A stretch of DNA of 13,322 nucleotides from Moraxellaceae bacterium (GTDB lineage Bacteria > Pseudomonadota > Gammaproteobacteria > Pseudomonadales > Ketobacteraceae). The stretch spans positions 20,510-33,831 of the forward strand of contig NVVG01000005.1 of the NCBI GenBank assembly GCA_002402125.1, written 5' to 3'. A program made the translations under genes and the position numbers. The number at the start of each line of letters is the position of its first letter. Positions within the stretch are counted from its first letter, which is position 1. The notes beneath the pieces are model-generated. The model ran no database searches, had not been told where the DNA came from, and worked only from the letters and a program-made list of their open reading frames with translations. Shown here piece after piece: positions 1-7,380 of the stretch.

Positions 1-89
1 GCGGCAAGGGTACGGTCTGGTGTCAATCACACAATCCTCGCAGTTTTGGTATGGCCATGGCCAGTAGTTTACGAGAGCGACGCGCTTAA
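1..89 (+). CDS. AIM24/TIGR00266-family protein, C-terminal fragment (gene starts left of the window)
   Basis: An open frame runs in from the left edge (first full codon at base 3) and stops at TAA 87-89. The last 28 residues begin GKGTVWCQSHNPRSFG, which matches the closing strand of the AIM24 beta-barrel. The complete gene just downstream has GNGKVWIQTRGVDALVG at the same place. I therefore read this as the tail of a paralogue in tandem with its neighbour, only 18 bp apart and probably co-transcribed. The family is widespread in bacteria, and its biochemical function is not established. Only the tail is visible, so domain content upstream cannot be judged. Confidence 0.72.
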   Translation, partial: GKGTVWCQSHNPRSFGMAMASSLRERRA

Positions 90-107
90 GCATAAGGAGC
101 TAATGTT

Positions 108-1163
108 ATGGAAACCTATACAGTAAAAATCACCGGCGAAATCAGTGAATATCAGCAGCGTGATGAGGCAATTTCGGAATTCGCGAAATTATTTTCTATC
201 ACTATCGAACAAGCAGAGAAGATGTTTAAAAACGCGCCGGTTGCTATAAAGAAAGGTATCGAACTTGATGTTGCCGATAAATTCAAAGAAGCCTTGATTG
301 CTATTGGCGTGGAGTGTATTGCTATTTCATCTGCGCGGATTGAAGCGCTTGACCGAACAGAAAATAAAACAATAAACTCCAGTGTTACAAAAGTAGAAGT
401 CGAAGCGCGGTCGATTACCGAGGCAACTTTTGGCGAAGAAATGATTGAAGAAGAAATCATTGACGAAATCCGAAGCGAAGAGAGTAACTTTAAAGGTTTG
501 ACGTTTACTATAGATGGTGACCCTGATTACGGTTTTGCTACCATACAAATACCTGCCAATGAAATGCTAAAGGTAGAAGCCTCTGCGATGGCAACGATGG
601 ACGTTAACCTGAAAATGAAAACCAAGTTCAAGGGTGGCCTCGGTCGCTTGGTGACAGGTGAGTCGATATTTATTAATGAATTCACTGCAGAAGGCGGCCC
701 GGCGGAGATTGGTATTGCACCGGGAGCTCCGGGGGATTTAAGCCATCAATATTTGGATAATCAAACTATTTTTCTCCAAAACTCTGCCTTTGTAGCCTGC
801 ACACAAAACGTTAATGTAGAAACTAAGTGGCAAGGCTTAACCAAAGGCTTTTTTTCCGGTGAAAGTTTATTTTTGATTCGTTGTAGTGGCGTGGGGGACC
901 TTTGGTTTAATACCTATGGGGCAATCATCGAAATTGATGTGACTAAGGATTATGTGGTTGATACCGGTAATATCGTTGGTTTTACCGAAGGGCTCGACTA
1001 CAAAATTACTAAAGTCGGTGGTTATAAATCATTATTCTTCTCTGGGGAGGGGTTTGTTTGTCGGTTTAGTGGCAACGGCAAGGTTTGGATTCAAACTCGT
1101 GGGGTAGATGCGTTGGTAGGGTGGGCTCATTGGTTTAGGCCGGTAAAGCGGAGAAATAACTAA
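108..1163 (+). CDS. AIM24/TIGR00266-family protein with an extra N-terminal domain
   Basis: This 351-aa cytoplasmic-looking protein has no signal peptide or membrane segment. Residues 1-75 form a small alpha/beta domain in which the stretch FAKLFSITIEQAEKMFKNAP is followed by a VAIKKG segment. It resembles short N-terminal modules found on other bacterial proteins, where a helix pair precedes a lysine-rich turn. Residues 80-128 are a very acidic linker (EEEIIDEIRSEES). Residues 131-340 are a glycine-rich beta-repeat fold typical of AIM24/TIGR00266, including GGLGRLVTGES, GLTKGFFSGES and GYKSLFFSGEG. The mitochondrial AIM24 homologue affects inner-membrane organisation, but bacterial members have no settled role. 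The start is supported by AAGGAG at 94-99, 8 bp before the ATG. An ATG at 103 is out of frame. The preceding gene is a paralogue, suggesting a two-gene AIM24 operon. Confidence 0.85.
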   Translation: METYTVKITGEISEYQQRDEAISEFAKLFSITIEQAEKMFKNAPVAIKKGIELDVADKFKEALIAIGVECIAISSARIEALDRTENKTINSSVTKVEVEARSITEATFGEEMIEEEIIDEIRSEESNFKGLTFTIDGDPDYGFATIQIPANEMLKVEASAMATMDVNLKMKTKFKGGLGRLVTGESIFINEFTAEGGPAEIGIAPGAPGDLSHQYLDNQTIFLQNSAFVACTQNVNVETKWQGLTKGFFSGESLFLIRCSGVGDLWFNTYGAIIEIDVTKDYVVDTGNIVGFTEGLDYKITKVGGYKSLFFSGEGFVCRFSGNGKVWIQTRGVDALVGWAHWFRPVKRRNN

Positions 1164-1232
1164 AACTACAATGAAAACAATGTATTAAGGTGGTGTGCGT
1201 GAAGGGGCGTGGGCTGTTGCGGGGGCAAGTAT

Positions 1233-1261
1233 TAGTCAATAGGCGTTTCTTTGGCTATAAC
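1233..1261 (+). promoter_or_regulatory. Possible sigma70-type promoter for the 111-aa gene
   Basis: TAGTCA at 1233-1238 (4 of 6 to the -35 consensus) is separated by 17 bp from TATAAC at 1256-1261 (5 of 6 to the -10 consensus). Transcription would begin near 1268, just ahead of the palindrome at 1279-1290. This is a consensus match only. The gap 1164-1344 holds no convincing gene otherwise. Confidence 0.35.
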
Positions 1262-1278
1262 TAAAGATAAGCGTGCAA

Positions 1279-1290
1279 GTAGATATCTAC
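1279..1290. promoter_or_regulatory. Perfect 12-bp palindrome, candidate operator
   Basis: GTAGATATCTAC reads identically on both strands. One mismatch further out, two more base pairs (CA/TG) extend the symmetry. It lies about 55 bp before the start codon of the 111-aa gene and just downstream of the possible start of transcription, a usual place for a repressor site. There is no loop, so it is a better protein-binding site than an RNA hairpin. No regulator can be assigned. Confidence 0.3.
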
Positions 1291-1344
1291 GTGTGGGTTT
1301 AACAATCCCGCTAATGTTACCTGAAATCTATCTTCGGAGTGGTT

Positions 1345-1680
1345 ATGAGTATCGATAAAAATCGTTTGTTACTAGAGCTTTCAAAATCAATTCGAGATAT
1401 TAATTACGATATCATTAATCCGAGCATATCGGATGTTAATATGGAGGAGTTAGCTCCCATATTAGAAATGGTTGCACGTTCAAGAGCCGTTTACCTGACG
1501 GACATGTATGATCTAGCAAAAAATGTAGGTGATGGCCTGCCCACAAAAGAGCAGATGCACAAATTAAGAGAATCGCGACTAATGTTTGAGGAACTACTTC
1601 ACGCCGCTCAGGCCGTGGAAGTGGCGGTGGAGCGTGGATATTTGGGAGTTGATGGTGATTCGAGTCGGCGCCGACCGTAA
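1345..1680 (+). CDS. Small helical protein of unknown function
   Basis: This is a 111-aa protein I do not recognise. It is predicted to be almost all alpha-helical, with no signal peptide, membrane segment or cysteine. Residues 5-20 form one amphipathic helix, 33-62 a second (EELAPILEMVARSRAVYLTD), and 67-98 a long third rich in charged residues. The end (GYLGVDGDSSRRRP) is flexible and basic. I chose ATG 1345 because GGAG at 1336-1339 sits 5 bp upstream. An in-frame GTG at 1339 overlaps that Shine-Dalgarno sequence and would add only two residues. It stands alone between the AIM24 pair and ybiT, followed 24 bp later by a REP-like hairpin. An adaptor or regulatory role is possible, but nothing in the sequence proves it. 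Confidence 0.7.
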   Translation: MSIDKNRLLLELSKSIRDINYDIINPSISDVNMEELAPILEMVARSRAVYLTDMYDLAKNVGDGLPTKEQMHKLRESRLMFEELLHAAQAVEVAVERGYLGVDGDSSRRRP

Positions 1681-1703
1681 CCTGAAATAGCTCACTATCT
1701 CCT

Positions 1704-1729
1704 TGTTCCCGCGCTCTAGCGTGGGAACA
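1704..1729. repeat. REP-like extragenic palindrome (hairpin)
   Basis: The core GTTCCCGCGCTCTAGCGTGG (from base 1705) plus GAAC folds into an 11-bp stem (1704-1714 with 1719-1729) containing one G-T pair (1711/1722) and closing a TCTA loop. The GTTCCC...GGGAAC core with CGCTC in its middle resembles short extragenic palindromes dispersed in many gammaproteobacterial genomes, some of which are moved by RAYT (TnpA-REP) transposases. It lies directly after a stop codon, as such repeats often do, and may also protect the mRNA 3' end. No T-run follows, so it is not a standard terminator. Only one copy is in the window. Confidence 0.6.
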
Positions 1730-1887
1730 CATACTAAACAAAACTAAAACACAAACCCCGCCCTTCAGTTACCGCTCTGTGCTAACTCAATACCAATTTC
1801 CAACAACATTTCTCCCGCTTGTGTCAAAAGTGAATGATTACAGGCCCTTAATGCTAGATGATATTTCTTCTGTAGCCCATTTTATGA

Positions 1888-1893
1888 CATAAT
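1888..1893 (+). promoter_or_regulatory. Probable -10 box of ybiT
   Basis: CATAAT matches the sigma70 -10 consensus in 5 of 6 positions. The -35 side is weak (TTCTTC at 1865-1870, 17-bp spacing). Transcription would begin around 1900, leaving a leader of about 65 bases before the TTG start at 1967. The box overlaps the in-frame ATG at 1892, which argues against that ATG being the start codon. The rest of 1730-1887 shows no gene I can support. Confidence 0.45.
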
Positions 1894-1966
1894 GCGCGCC
1901 TCTTTTTACCTCAGCCAGAGAATATGGATATGGGGTTTCCAAGCTAATCGAATTCGGAATACTACA

Positions 1967-3556
1967 TTGCTTACTACCGCAAATATCACCATGCAATTTG
2001 GCGCCAAGCCACTATTTGAAAATGTTTCAGCTAAATTTGGTAACGGCAACCGTTACGGGCTCATTGGAGCAAATGGCTGTGGTAAATCCACATTTATGAA
2101 AATTCTAGGTGGTGATCTAGAACAAAGCGCGGGCAATGTGTCCAAAGATCCGAATGAACGTATCGGTAAATTGAAACAGGATCAGTTTGCCTATGAAGAG
2201 TTTGCGGTTATTGATACCGTCATCATGGGACATGAGGACTTGTGGGCAGTGAAATCTGAGCGTGATGCGATTTATGCCAACCCGGAGATGACTGAGGAGG
2301 ATGGACTTCGCGCCGCCGAGCTAGAAGCTGAATTTGCTGAGATGGATGGCTACACCGCAGAAGCCCGCGCTGGAGAGTTGTTATTGGGTGTGGAAATTGC
2401 CGTAGACCAACATTATGGGCTTATGAGTGAAATTGCCCCGGGGTTGAAACTACGGGTATTACTGGCTCAGGTATTGTTTTCTGATCCAGACATTATGCTG
2501 CTGGACGAACCCACCAACAACTTGGATATCAATACCATCCGTTGGCTGGAATCGGTACTCAATGAACGTAACTGTACCATGATCATCATTTCTCATGATC
2601 GTCATTTCCTAAACAGCGTTTGCACCCACATGGCCGATTTGGATTATGGCGAGTTGCGACTCTATCCTGGTAATTATGATGAATATATGACGGCTTCTAC
2701 CATGGTGGCAGAGCAGTTAAATACCGATAACGCCAAGAAGAAGGCGCAAATTGCTGAGTTAAAAGCCTTTGTTAGTCGCTTCTCTGCTAACGCATCAAAA
2801 TCGAAACAAGCAACATCAAGAGCCAAACGAATTGATAAAATCCAATTGGCTGAAGTTAAACCTTCTAGCCGTAAGAGCCCCTATATACGTTTTGAGCAAG
2901 AGAAAAAATTACATCGCTTAGCGGTGGAAGTAGAAGGGCTAGCAAAGAGCTTCGATGAAACGCTTTTTTCTGGTTTTAATTTGATGGTAGACGTAGGGGA
3001 GCGCATCGCTATTATCGGGCCTAACGGCATCGGTAAGACCACCCTGTTACGATGCCTTGCCGGTGACTTAGACCCAACGGCGGGAGAGATTAAATGGTCC
3101 GAAAATGCAGAGATTGGATATTATGCTCAGGACCATGCGGCGGATTTTGAAGAAAATTTGCCTTTAGTTGAGTGGATGGCGCAGTGGGGCCAAGAGGATG
3201 ATGATGAGCAGGTGATTCGGGGCACGTTGGGGCGTTTACTGTTTTCTCAAAAGGATATAGATAAAACCGTTAAGGTTATTTCTGGTGGAGAGCAGGGCCG
3301 AATGTTATTCGGTAAAATCATGTTGCAGCGACCGAATGTACTGTTAATGGATGAACCCACCAACCATATGGATATGGAATCCATTGAAGCACTTAATCTT
3401 GCATTGGATAACTATTTAGGAACCTTGCTATTTGTTAGCCATGATAGAGAGTTTGTGTCGTCGTTGGCCACTCGGATTATTGAGATCACTCCAACAGGTA
3501 TTGTTGACTTTAACGGAACCTATGATGAATATCTGACAAGCCAAAGTGTGAATTGA
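1967..3556 (+). CDS. ybiT: ABC-F ATPase, YbiT type (ribosome-associated translation factor)
   Basis: This protein has two ABC ATPase domains and no membrane segment. ABC-F proteins bind the ribosomal E site and relieve stalled or non-productive translation states. From the TTG start it has 529 residues, about the length of E. coli YbiT. Walker A motifs are GANGCGKS (34-41) and GPNGIGKT (351-358). Walker B/catalytic Glu pairs are D180-E181 and D462-E463, and switch histidines are H210 and H492. The second signature is intact (SGGEQ, 439-443). The first is the degenerate SEIAPG (154-159) that I recall as normal for YbiT. The inter-domain linker spans about 240-315 ([28 protein letters not shown]). 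I prefer TTG 1967 because homology begins at [16 protein letters not shown] lies at 1956-1959, and the ATG at 1892 falls in the -10 box. It is monocistronic and convergent with the next gene. Confidence 0.93.
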   Translation: MLTTANITMQFGAKPLFENVSAKFGNGNRYGLIGANGCGKSTFMKILGGDLEQSAGNVSKDPNERIGKLKQDQFAYEEFAVIDTVIMGHEDLWAVKSERDAIYANPEMTEEDGLRAAELEAEFAEMDGYTAEARAGELLLGVEIAVDQHYGLMSEIAPGLKLRVLLAQVLFSDPDIMLLDEPTNNLDINTIRWLESVLNERNCTMIIISHDRHFLNSVCTHMADLDYGELRLYPGNYDEYMTASTMVAEQLNTDNAKKKAQIAELKAFVSRFSANASKSKQATSRAKRIDKIQLAEVKPSSRKSPYIRFEQEKKLHRLAVEVEGLAKSFDETLFSGFNLMVDVGERIAIIGPNGIGKTTLLRCLAGDLDPTAGEIKWSENAEIGYYAQDHAADFEENLPLVEWMAQWGQEDDDEQVIRGTLGRLLFSQKDIDKTVKVISGGEQGRMLFGKIMLQRPNVLLMDEPTNHMDMESIEALNLALDNYLGTLLFVSHDREFVSSLATRIIEITPTGIVDFNGTYDEYLTSQSVN

Positions 3557-3590
3557 TTGTTAATTTTTGTGGCAACGGGAGTAGACTGCC

Positions 3591-5519
3591 TCATACAAAA
3601 AAACGATCGAAGTGGTAGATTAAGTTTTTAAGGCGTAGCGGTTTGGCGATGAATCCATTCATTCCTGATGCCACACATTGTTCCTGATCCGAGCTTAGAG
3701 CCGAGGCACTTAAGGCTAGTATTGGGGTTTTACTTTTGTTACCTACTAGCTTTCGAATTTCTACCGCTGCCTGTAAGCCGTCCATTTCTGGCATATGAAC
3801 ATCCATCAGAATTAAATCATACGGGTGTTGTGTCAGCATTTCTAGACAGATCTTGCCATTGTCTGCAATATCGACTGATAGACCGAGTTTTTCCAGCATG
3901 ATTGTCGCTACTTTTTGATTGACAATGTTATCTTCTGCCAGAAGAACATTTTTTTGGTAGTTGCGTTTAGTCTGACTTGTATGAGCTTTCAGCAAAGATG
4001 GCTTTGTGTCTGGGCCTAACAATAAGTTTAAATGCAGAGTAAAGATAGAGCCTTTTCTAACGATGCTTGTTGCGCTGACATTACCGTTCATCAGTTCAGC
4101 TAAACGTCTACTAATAGCCAAGCCTAGACCGGTACCTTGATGTCTGGTATGAGTTTGATCTGCTTGAAAGAAATCCTTAAAGGCATTGCGCAAATCACTT
4201 TCATTTATTCCTGTGCCCGTGTCTTTAATACTAATGGCTATTGTGCAGTTGTTGTTAGATTCTGTATCTATTTTAATACCCAGCACTATTTCGCCATGGT
4301 CGGTAAACTTGAACGCGTTGCTCATTAGATTGTTGATGATTTGTCGAATTCTATCGCCATCGCCAATAAACATTTTTGGCATGGAGTCTGGGTAATTAAA
4401 TTTTATGTTAACGTTCTTGTTAGTATTTTGGTGTTGGTAAAGCTTAATGAGCTCGTAGGTTAAGTGGTATAAATTCAGCGGGGATTGAATGATTGATAAT
4501 TCACCTGCTTCAATTTTCGAAAAATCTAGAATGTCGTTAATGATTGTCATTAAGCTGTGTGCTGAACCATTAATGATTTCCGCGTACTCCCTGGTTTCCT
4601 TTGGCTTATTTTCTGTTAGCAATAGCTCTGATATACCAATAATTCCATTCATTGGTGTTCGTATTTCATGACTCATGCTTGCTAAAAAAAGTCCTTTTGC
4701 GTTTCCGACGAGTTTTTCATAATTTAGATTGTCTGCAAGTTTGTTGACCTCTTTTGCGAGAAGTCCTATTTCATCATTGCTCTCTATTTTACAACGTATT
4801 TCACTTTCGCCAGACGATATCGCCTGAATGTTTTTTAGTATTTCGAATAAAGGCTTGGTAAGACGTTGTATAAAGTAAACGCTTAACAGAAAGATGGTCG
4901 AAATTGATAGGGCTATTAGTAGGATAAACCGATTTAGCCTATCTTTGCTTTTTTGATTGAATTGTTGGAAGTGGTTGTCCGTAATGTTTTTTATGGACTC
5001 CTGGACTTCCACAGATCTATTGCTGATTTCTATGTAATGTTTGCTAGCCTCAGACATAATATCATAAGCATGTGAGGTGCTGACGGATGCCTGTTTTAAT
5101 GCGCTGATACTGATTTTGTTGTAATTATCCATCTCCATAATCAAACTGTCGAGTTTGATATTTATATCATCTGTATTTGTGTCCTGATATTGTATTTTGA
5201 AATTCGATAAATCAATCGTAATCTGTTCGGCGTTATCTAGGCTATTTCTAATTGATTCATAGAGACGCTCTTCATCGTTGTCAGCTCTAGATTGTCTGAG
5301 TAGCTCATAAATATTAATGTGATTGGTACTAAATTTTGTAAAGAGCGCGGTTAGCGAATAGGTTGATTTTTTCTGCTGATCACTAAAATATCGGTAAAAA
5401 TCAAGCTGACTATTGTAGCTATCGATGAGTACCCAAGAGCAATAAGAAAACATAAAGGTGACCAAGATCGGAAAACATATAGCCTTAATCTTAATGCTGT
5501 TGAGAAAGTGTATTTTCAT
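3591..5519 (-). CDS. Membrane hybrid sensor histidine kinase (HAMP-HisKA-HATPase-REC)
   Basis: This 642-aa kinase autophosphorylates on a histidine and passes phosphate to its own receiver. Domains in order are TM1 (about 12-31), a periplasmic helical sensor of about 165 residues, TM2 (about 198-217), HAMP (about 218-270), HisKA with H284 in SMSHEIRTPMNG, HATPase_c, and REC. HATPase_c shows N401 in the N-box, D433-TGTG and QGTGLG (461-466). REC spans about 523-640 with acidic pocket E529/D530, phospho-acceptor D573 and K626. The sensor has no recognisable PAS or Cache motif and looks like a four-helix bundle. There is no HPt domain, so an external phosphotransfer protein is expected. AGGAGG (5531-5536 on this strand) overlaps the stop codon of the upstream phosphatase and sits 11 bp before the ATG. 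With a 15-bp gap this indicates translational coupling in one operon. The signal sensed is unknown. Confidence 0.9.
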   Translation of the reverse strand: MKIHFLNSIKIKAICFPILVTFMFSYCSWVLIDSYNSQLDFYRYFSDQQKKSTYSLTALFTKFSTNHINIYELLRQSRADNDEERLYESIRNSLDNAEQITIDLSNFKIQYQDTNTDDINIKLDSLIMEMDNYNKISISALKQASVSTSHAYDIMSEASKHYIEISNRSVEVQESIKNITDNHFQQFNQKSKDRLNRFILLIALSISTIFLLSVYFIQRLTKPLFEILKNIQAISSGESEIRCKIESNDEIGLLAKEVNKLADNLNYEKLVGNAKGLFLASMSHEIRTPMNGIIGISELLLTENKPKETREYAEIINGSAHSLMTIINDILDFSKIEAGELSIIQSPLNLYHLTYELIKLYQHQNTNKNVNIKFNYPDSMPKMFIGDGDRIRQIINNLMSNAFKFTDHGEIVLGIKIDTESNNNCTIAISIKDTGTGINESDLRNAFKDFFQADQTHTRHQGTGLGLAISRRLAELMNGNVSATSIVRKGSIFTLHLNLLLGPDTKPSLLKAHTSQTKRNYQKNVLLAEDNIVNQKVATIMLEKLGLSVDIADNGKICLEMLTQHPYDLILMDVHMPEMDGLQAAVEIRKLVGNKSKTPILALSASALSSDQEQCVASGMNGFIAKPLRLKNLIYHFDRFFV

Positions 5520-5534
5520 CGTAGGGTAGGCCTC

Positions 5535-6185
5535 CTAGAGATCAGTCCACTCTTCTGGTGATATTTTACCGAGGTGATAGAAAATATCTTGGCCAGGCCT
5601 AAAAATATGTATGACCGCTTCTGGCTTTGGCCAAACACCTGCAGCTTCCTTAAGATTTGCGGTATGGCTAATGATAATGTGATTCTTTCCAATGGCAGGG
5701 GTTGTGCTCAGTAGTTGCTGTAGATTACGAGATTGTTCTTTACGAGAGGCTCTATCGGCATCAATTGAAAAGTAGAGATTGTCATTCGTTTCAAAATGTC
5801 CAAAAGCTAACTCTGCCGTTTCTTTACAGCGGCAATAAGGGCTAGATAAAATTCTATCGAACTTAATATCTAACCGAAGTAAATGTTCGCCTATATCTAC
5901 AGCTTGTTGTTTTCCTTTTTCAGACAAGTTTCTTTGAGTGCTGCAGTCCTGCATAATTACTTCCACGGCATCTTTTTGTTGATGATCGGTTGCAGCATGG
6001 CGCCAATATAATACGTATCCACCCTGTTGTAATAATGAAACTAACTGGGCGGAATTAAGTTCTTCTGATTCTTGTTGCGCTGATTTATATTGCTCAGCGT
6101 AAATAGATGATGTATTTGTAGCAATAAGGAAAATGCATAGAAAAAAATGTACATTAAGAAATGCTTTGAGATAACGAAATCGCAT
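5535..6185 (-). CDS. Exported histidine phosphatase superfamily protein
   Basis: This 216-aa protein has a cleavable-looking signal peptide. Basic MRFRYLK is followed by a hydrophobic core (8-22) and likely cleavage after SSIYA (about residue 30), which places it in the periplasm. The histidine phosphatase (phosphoglycerate mutase-like) core follows. R62-H63 in the RHAATD motif is the phospho-histidine site, SSPYCRCKETA (114-124) holds the phosphate-binding R119, and H174 in IISHTANLKE is the second catalytic histidine. The usual RHG is RHA here. The short length and lack of a cap domain fit the small phosphatase branch, so the substrate cannot be deduced. A strong AGGAGG lies 5 bp before the ATG. 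It sits 26 bp after the AraC-type gene and 15 bp before the hybrid kinase, so the three genes probably form one transcript. Confidence 0.85.
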   Translation of the reverse strand: MRFRYLKAFLNVHFFLCIFLIATNTSSIYAEQYKSAQQESEELNSAQLVSLLQQGGYVLYWRHAATDHQQKDAVEVIMQDCSTQRNLSEKGKQQAVDIGEHLLRLDIKFDRILSSPYCRCKETAELAFGHFETNDNLYFSIDADRASRKEQSRNLQQLLSTTPAIGKNHIIISHTANLKEAAGVWPKPEAVIHIFRPGQDIFYHLGKISPEEWTDL

Positions 6186-6211
6186 AATGACCTCCTAAAA
6201 ACATTGGGGTT

Positions 6212-7240
6212 TCAATTATTATAGCCGATAGATTGCCTAGCTAAAAATTCCGTAGGTGTTATACCCGTATGACGTTTAAAGGCGCGGGTGAAATTCGCCG
6301 AGTCGGTATAACCTAGTTGATACGCTACCTGGGTGATGGGCAATTTATCTTGTAGTAGAAGTTTGGTGGCTTGGTGGATTCGCACTTGATTGAGCAAATC
6401 TCGATAACTGTTGTGTTCTTTTTTCAGTCGCCGCCTCAGAGTGCGTGATGACATATGTAAACGCTCGGCGACATCCTCGATACTTGGCAGTATATCTTGG
6501 TAAAGCAATAGCTGTTGATAGAGTTGCGCACTGAAACTGGTTAACGTTGCTAATTGGGTTTTTTGTAGGTCACAATCTACGAGTGCTTTTTGATTGGCCG
6601 CATTATCGGCCAGCGGCAGAGGATTCATCAACACCGCCTTGGGAAACTTCAAGACATTGCGGGGTTGGTTAAACCGGATATTTGACAGGTCACGCTTGGT
6701 AAATTGTTGATAAGCTTCATCTTTGGCATAGCGTAAATGGAGGTAGGCTGCGCCTGTACCTCCGCCCATTAAGAACGCTATCATTACATCTAGACTACTC
6801 ATCAATGTTTGCATGACAAACATCTCTATGTTGAGGGACAAATTCGGCGTCGGAGTCATTACTAAGATCGCGTGCTCTCCTTTTTCAATTAACTGAACTG
6901 AAATCAAGGAAGTGATAAGTGAAAAATATTTAATGGCAACCTGTAAGGCCTGCCAGCTATTCTCCGCGGTTAATATTGCGATGCCTGGAGAGCCGTGGGC
7001 ACTCACGTTGAGACGTTGGCCTAACTGAATTCCCAGGTACTTATCATGGCTGAGGCCAATTGCATTTTCGACGATGGTTTCTACTTGGGTTAAATTAATG
7101 AATTGATTGGGAAGTTTTAGCGTCTCCTCTGAGCAACCGCTACCCTGCAGCACATCCGCACTGGAAAAGCCTCTCTCCGTTAATAGATCAAGCAATGGGG
7201 CGAAGTAATGGGTGGAGGTTAAACCGGTATACTGATCCAT
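6212..7240 (-). CDS. AraC-family transcriptional regulator, probable regulator of alkB
   Basis: This 342-aa cytoplasmic regulator belongs to the class with a large N-terminal domain like the arabinose-binding-type domain of OruR/ArgR-like AraC proteins (about 10-200). A C-terminal AraC DNA-binding domain with two helix-turn-helix units follows, at about 254-275 (EDVAERLHMSSRTLRRRL) and 302-323 (ITQVAYQLGYTDSANFTRAF). The family signature GYTDSANFTRAFKRHTGITP is intact. I chose ATG 7240. A TTG four codons upstream (7252) is possible, but neither has a good Shine-Dalgarno. It is divergent from alkB with 140 bp between start codons, the arrangement expected for a local regulator. AraC-type AlkR controls alkane hydroxylase in Acinetobacter, so alkane or alkanol sensing is a fair inference, not shown here. 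It leads the phosphatase-kinase operon. Confidence 0.88.
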   Translation of the reverse strand: MDQYTGLTSTHYFAPLLDLLTERGFSSADVLQGSGCSEETLKLPNQFINLTQVETIVENAIGLSHDKYLGIQLGQRLNVSAHGSPGIAILTAENSWQALQVAIKYFSLITSLISVQLIEKGEHAILVMTPTPNLSLNIEMFVMQTLMSSLDVMIAFLMGGGTGAAYLHLRYAKDEAYQQFTKRDLSNIRFNQPRNVLKFPKAVLMNPLPLADNAANQKALVDCDLQKTQLATLTSFSAQLYQQLLLYQDILPSIEDVAERLHMSSRTLRRRLKKEHNSYRDLLNQVRIHQATKLLLQDKLPITQVAYQLGYTDSANFTRAFKRHTGITPTEFLARQSIGYNN

Positions 7241-7284
7241 AGAGAGGCGCAATTTCTGGGTAATGGTTTTTTAGTGTCCGATAA

Positions 7285-7300
7285 TGACAAGTAGTTGTCA
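7285..7300. promoter_or_regulatory. Inverted repeat between araC-type gene and alkB, candidate operator
   Basis: TGACAAGTAGTTGTCA is a perfect inverted repeat of 6-bp arms around a 4-bp spacer. A further half-site TGTC occurs at 7275-7278, so three TGTC/GACA elements lie within 26 bp. It sits in the 140-bp divergent region, about 60 bp upstream of the likely alkB -10 box and 38 bp from the regulator start. It could bind the AraC-type protein to activate alkB and control its own gene. The right arm TTGTCA also resembles a -35 box. AraC proteins more often use direct repeats, which weakens the assignment. Confidence 0.4.
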
Positions 7301-7351
7301 ATAGAAGACCTGCGAGCTATTGATTTTGAGGTCATAGTTAATCTACTGACA

Positions 7352-7357
7352 TATAAG
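7352..7357 (+). promoter_or_regulatory. Possible -10 box of alkB
   Basis: TATAAG matches the -10 consensus in 5 of 6 positions and leaves a leader of about 17 bases before the ATG. At 17-bp spacing the -35 region is AGGTCA (7329-7334), which is poor, and TTGAGG (7326-7331) is too far at 20 bp. A weak -35 is what an activator-dependent promoter would show. Confidence 0.35.
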
Positions 7358-7380
7358 ACTGATGAAGAGGAAATAATTGA

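Noticed and set aside
1251..1356. Short open frame (LAITKDKRASRYLRVGLTIP...) overlapping the start of the 111-aa gene
   Set aside because: It would need a TTG start without a ribosome-binding site and it overlaps the better supported gene and its Shine-Dalgarno; no family resemblance.
1892..1966. N-terminal extension of YbiT from the ATG at 1892
   Set aside because: The ATG overlaps the likely -10 box and the residues have no counterpart in the ABC-F family; treated as leader.
3557..3590. Possible terminator between ybiT and the convergent kinase gene (GGCA...TGCC before A-rich sequence)
   Set aside because: The stem is only 4 bp with a 12-base loop; not enough to call.
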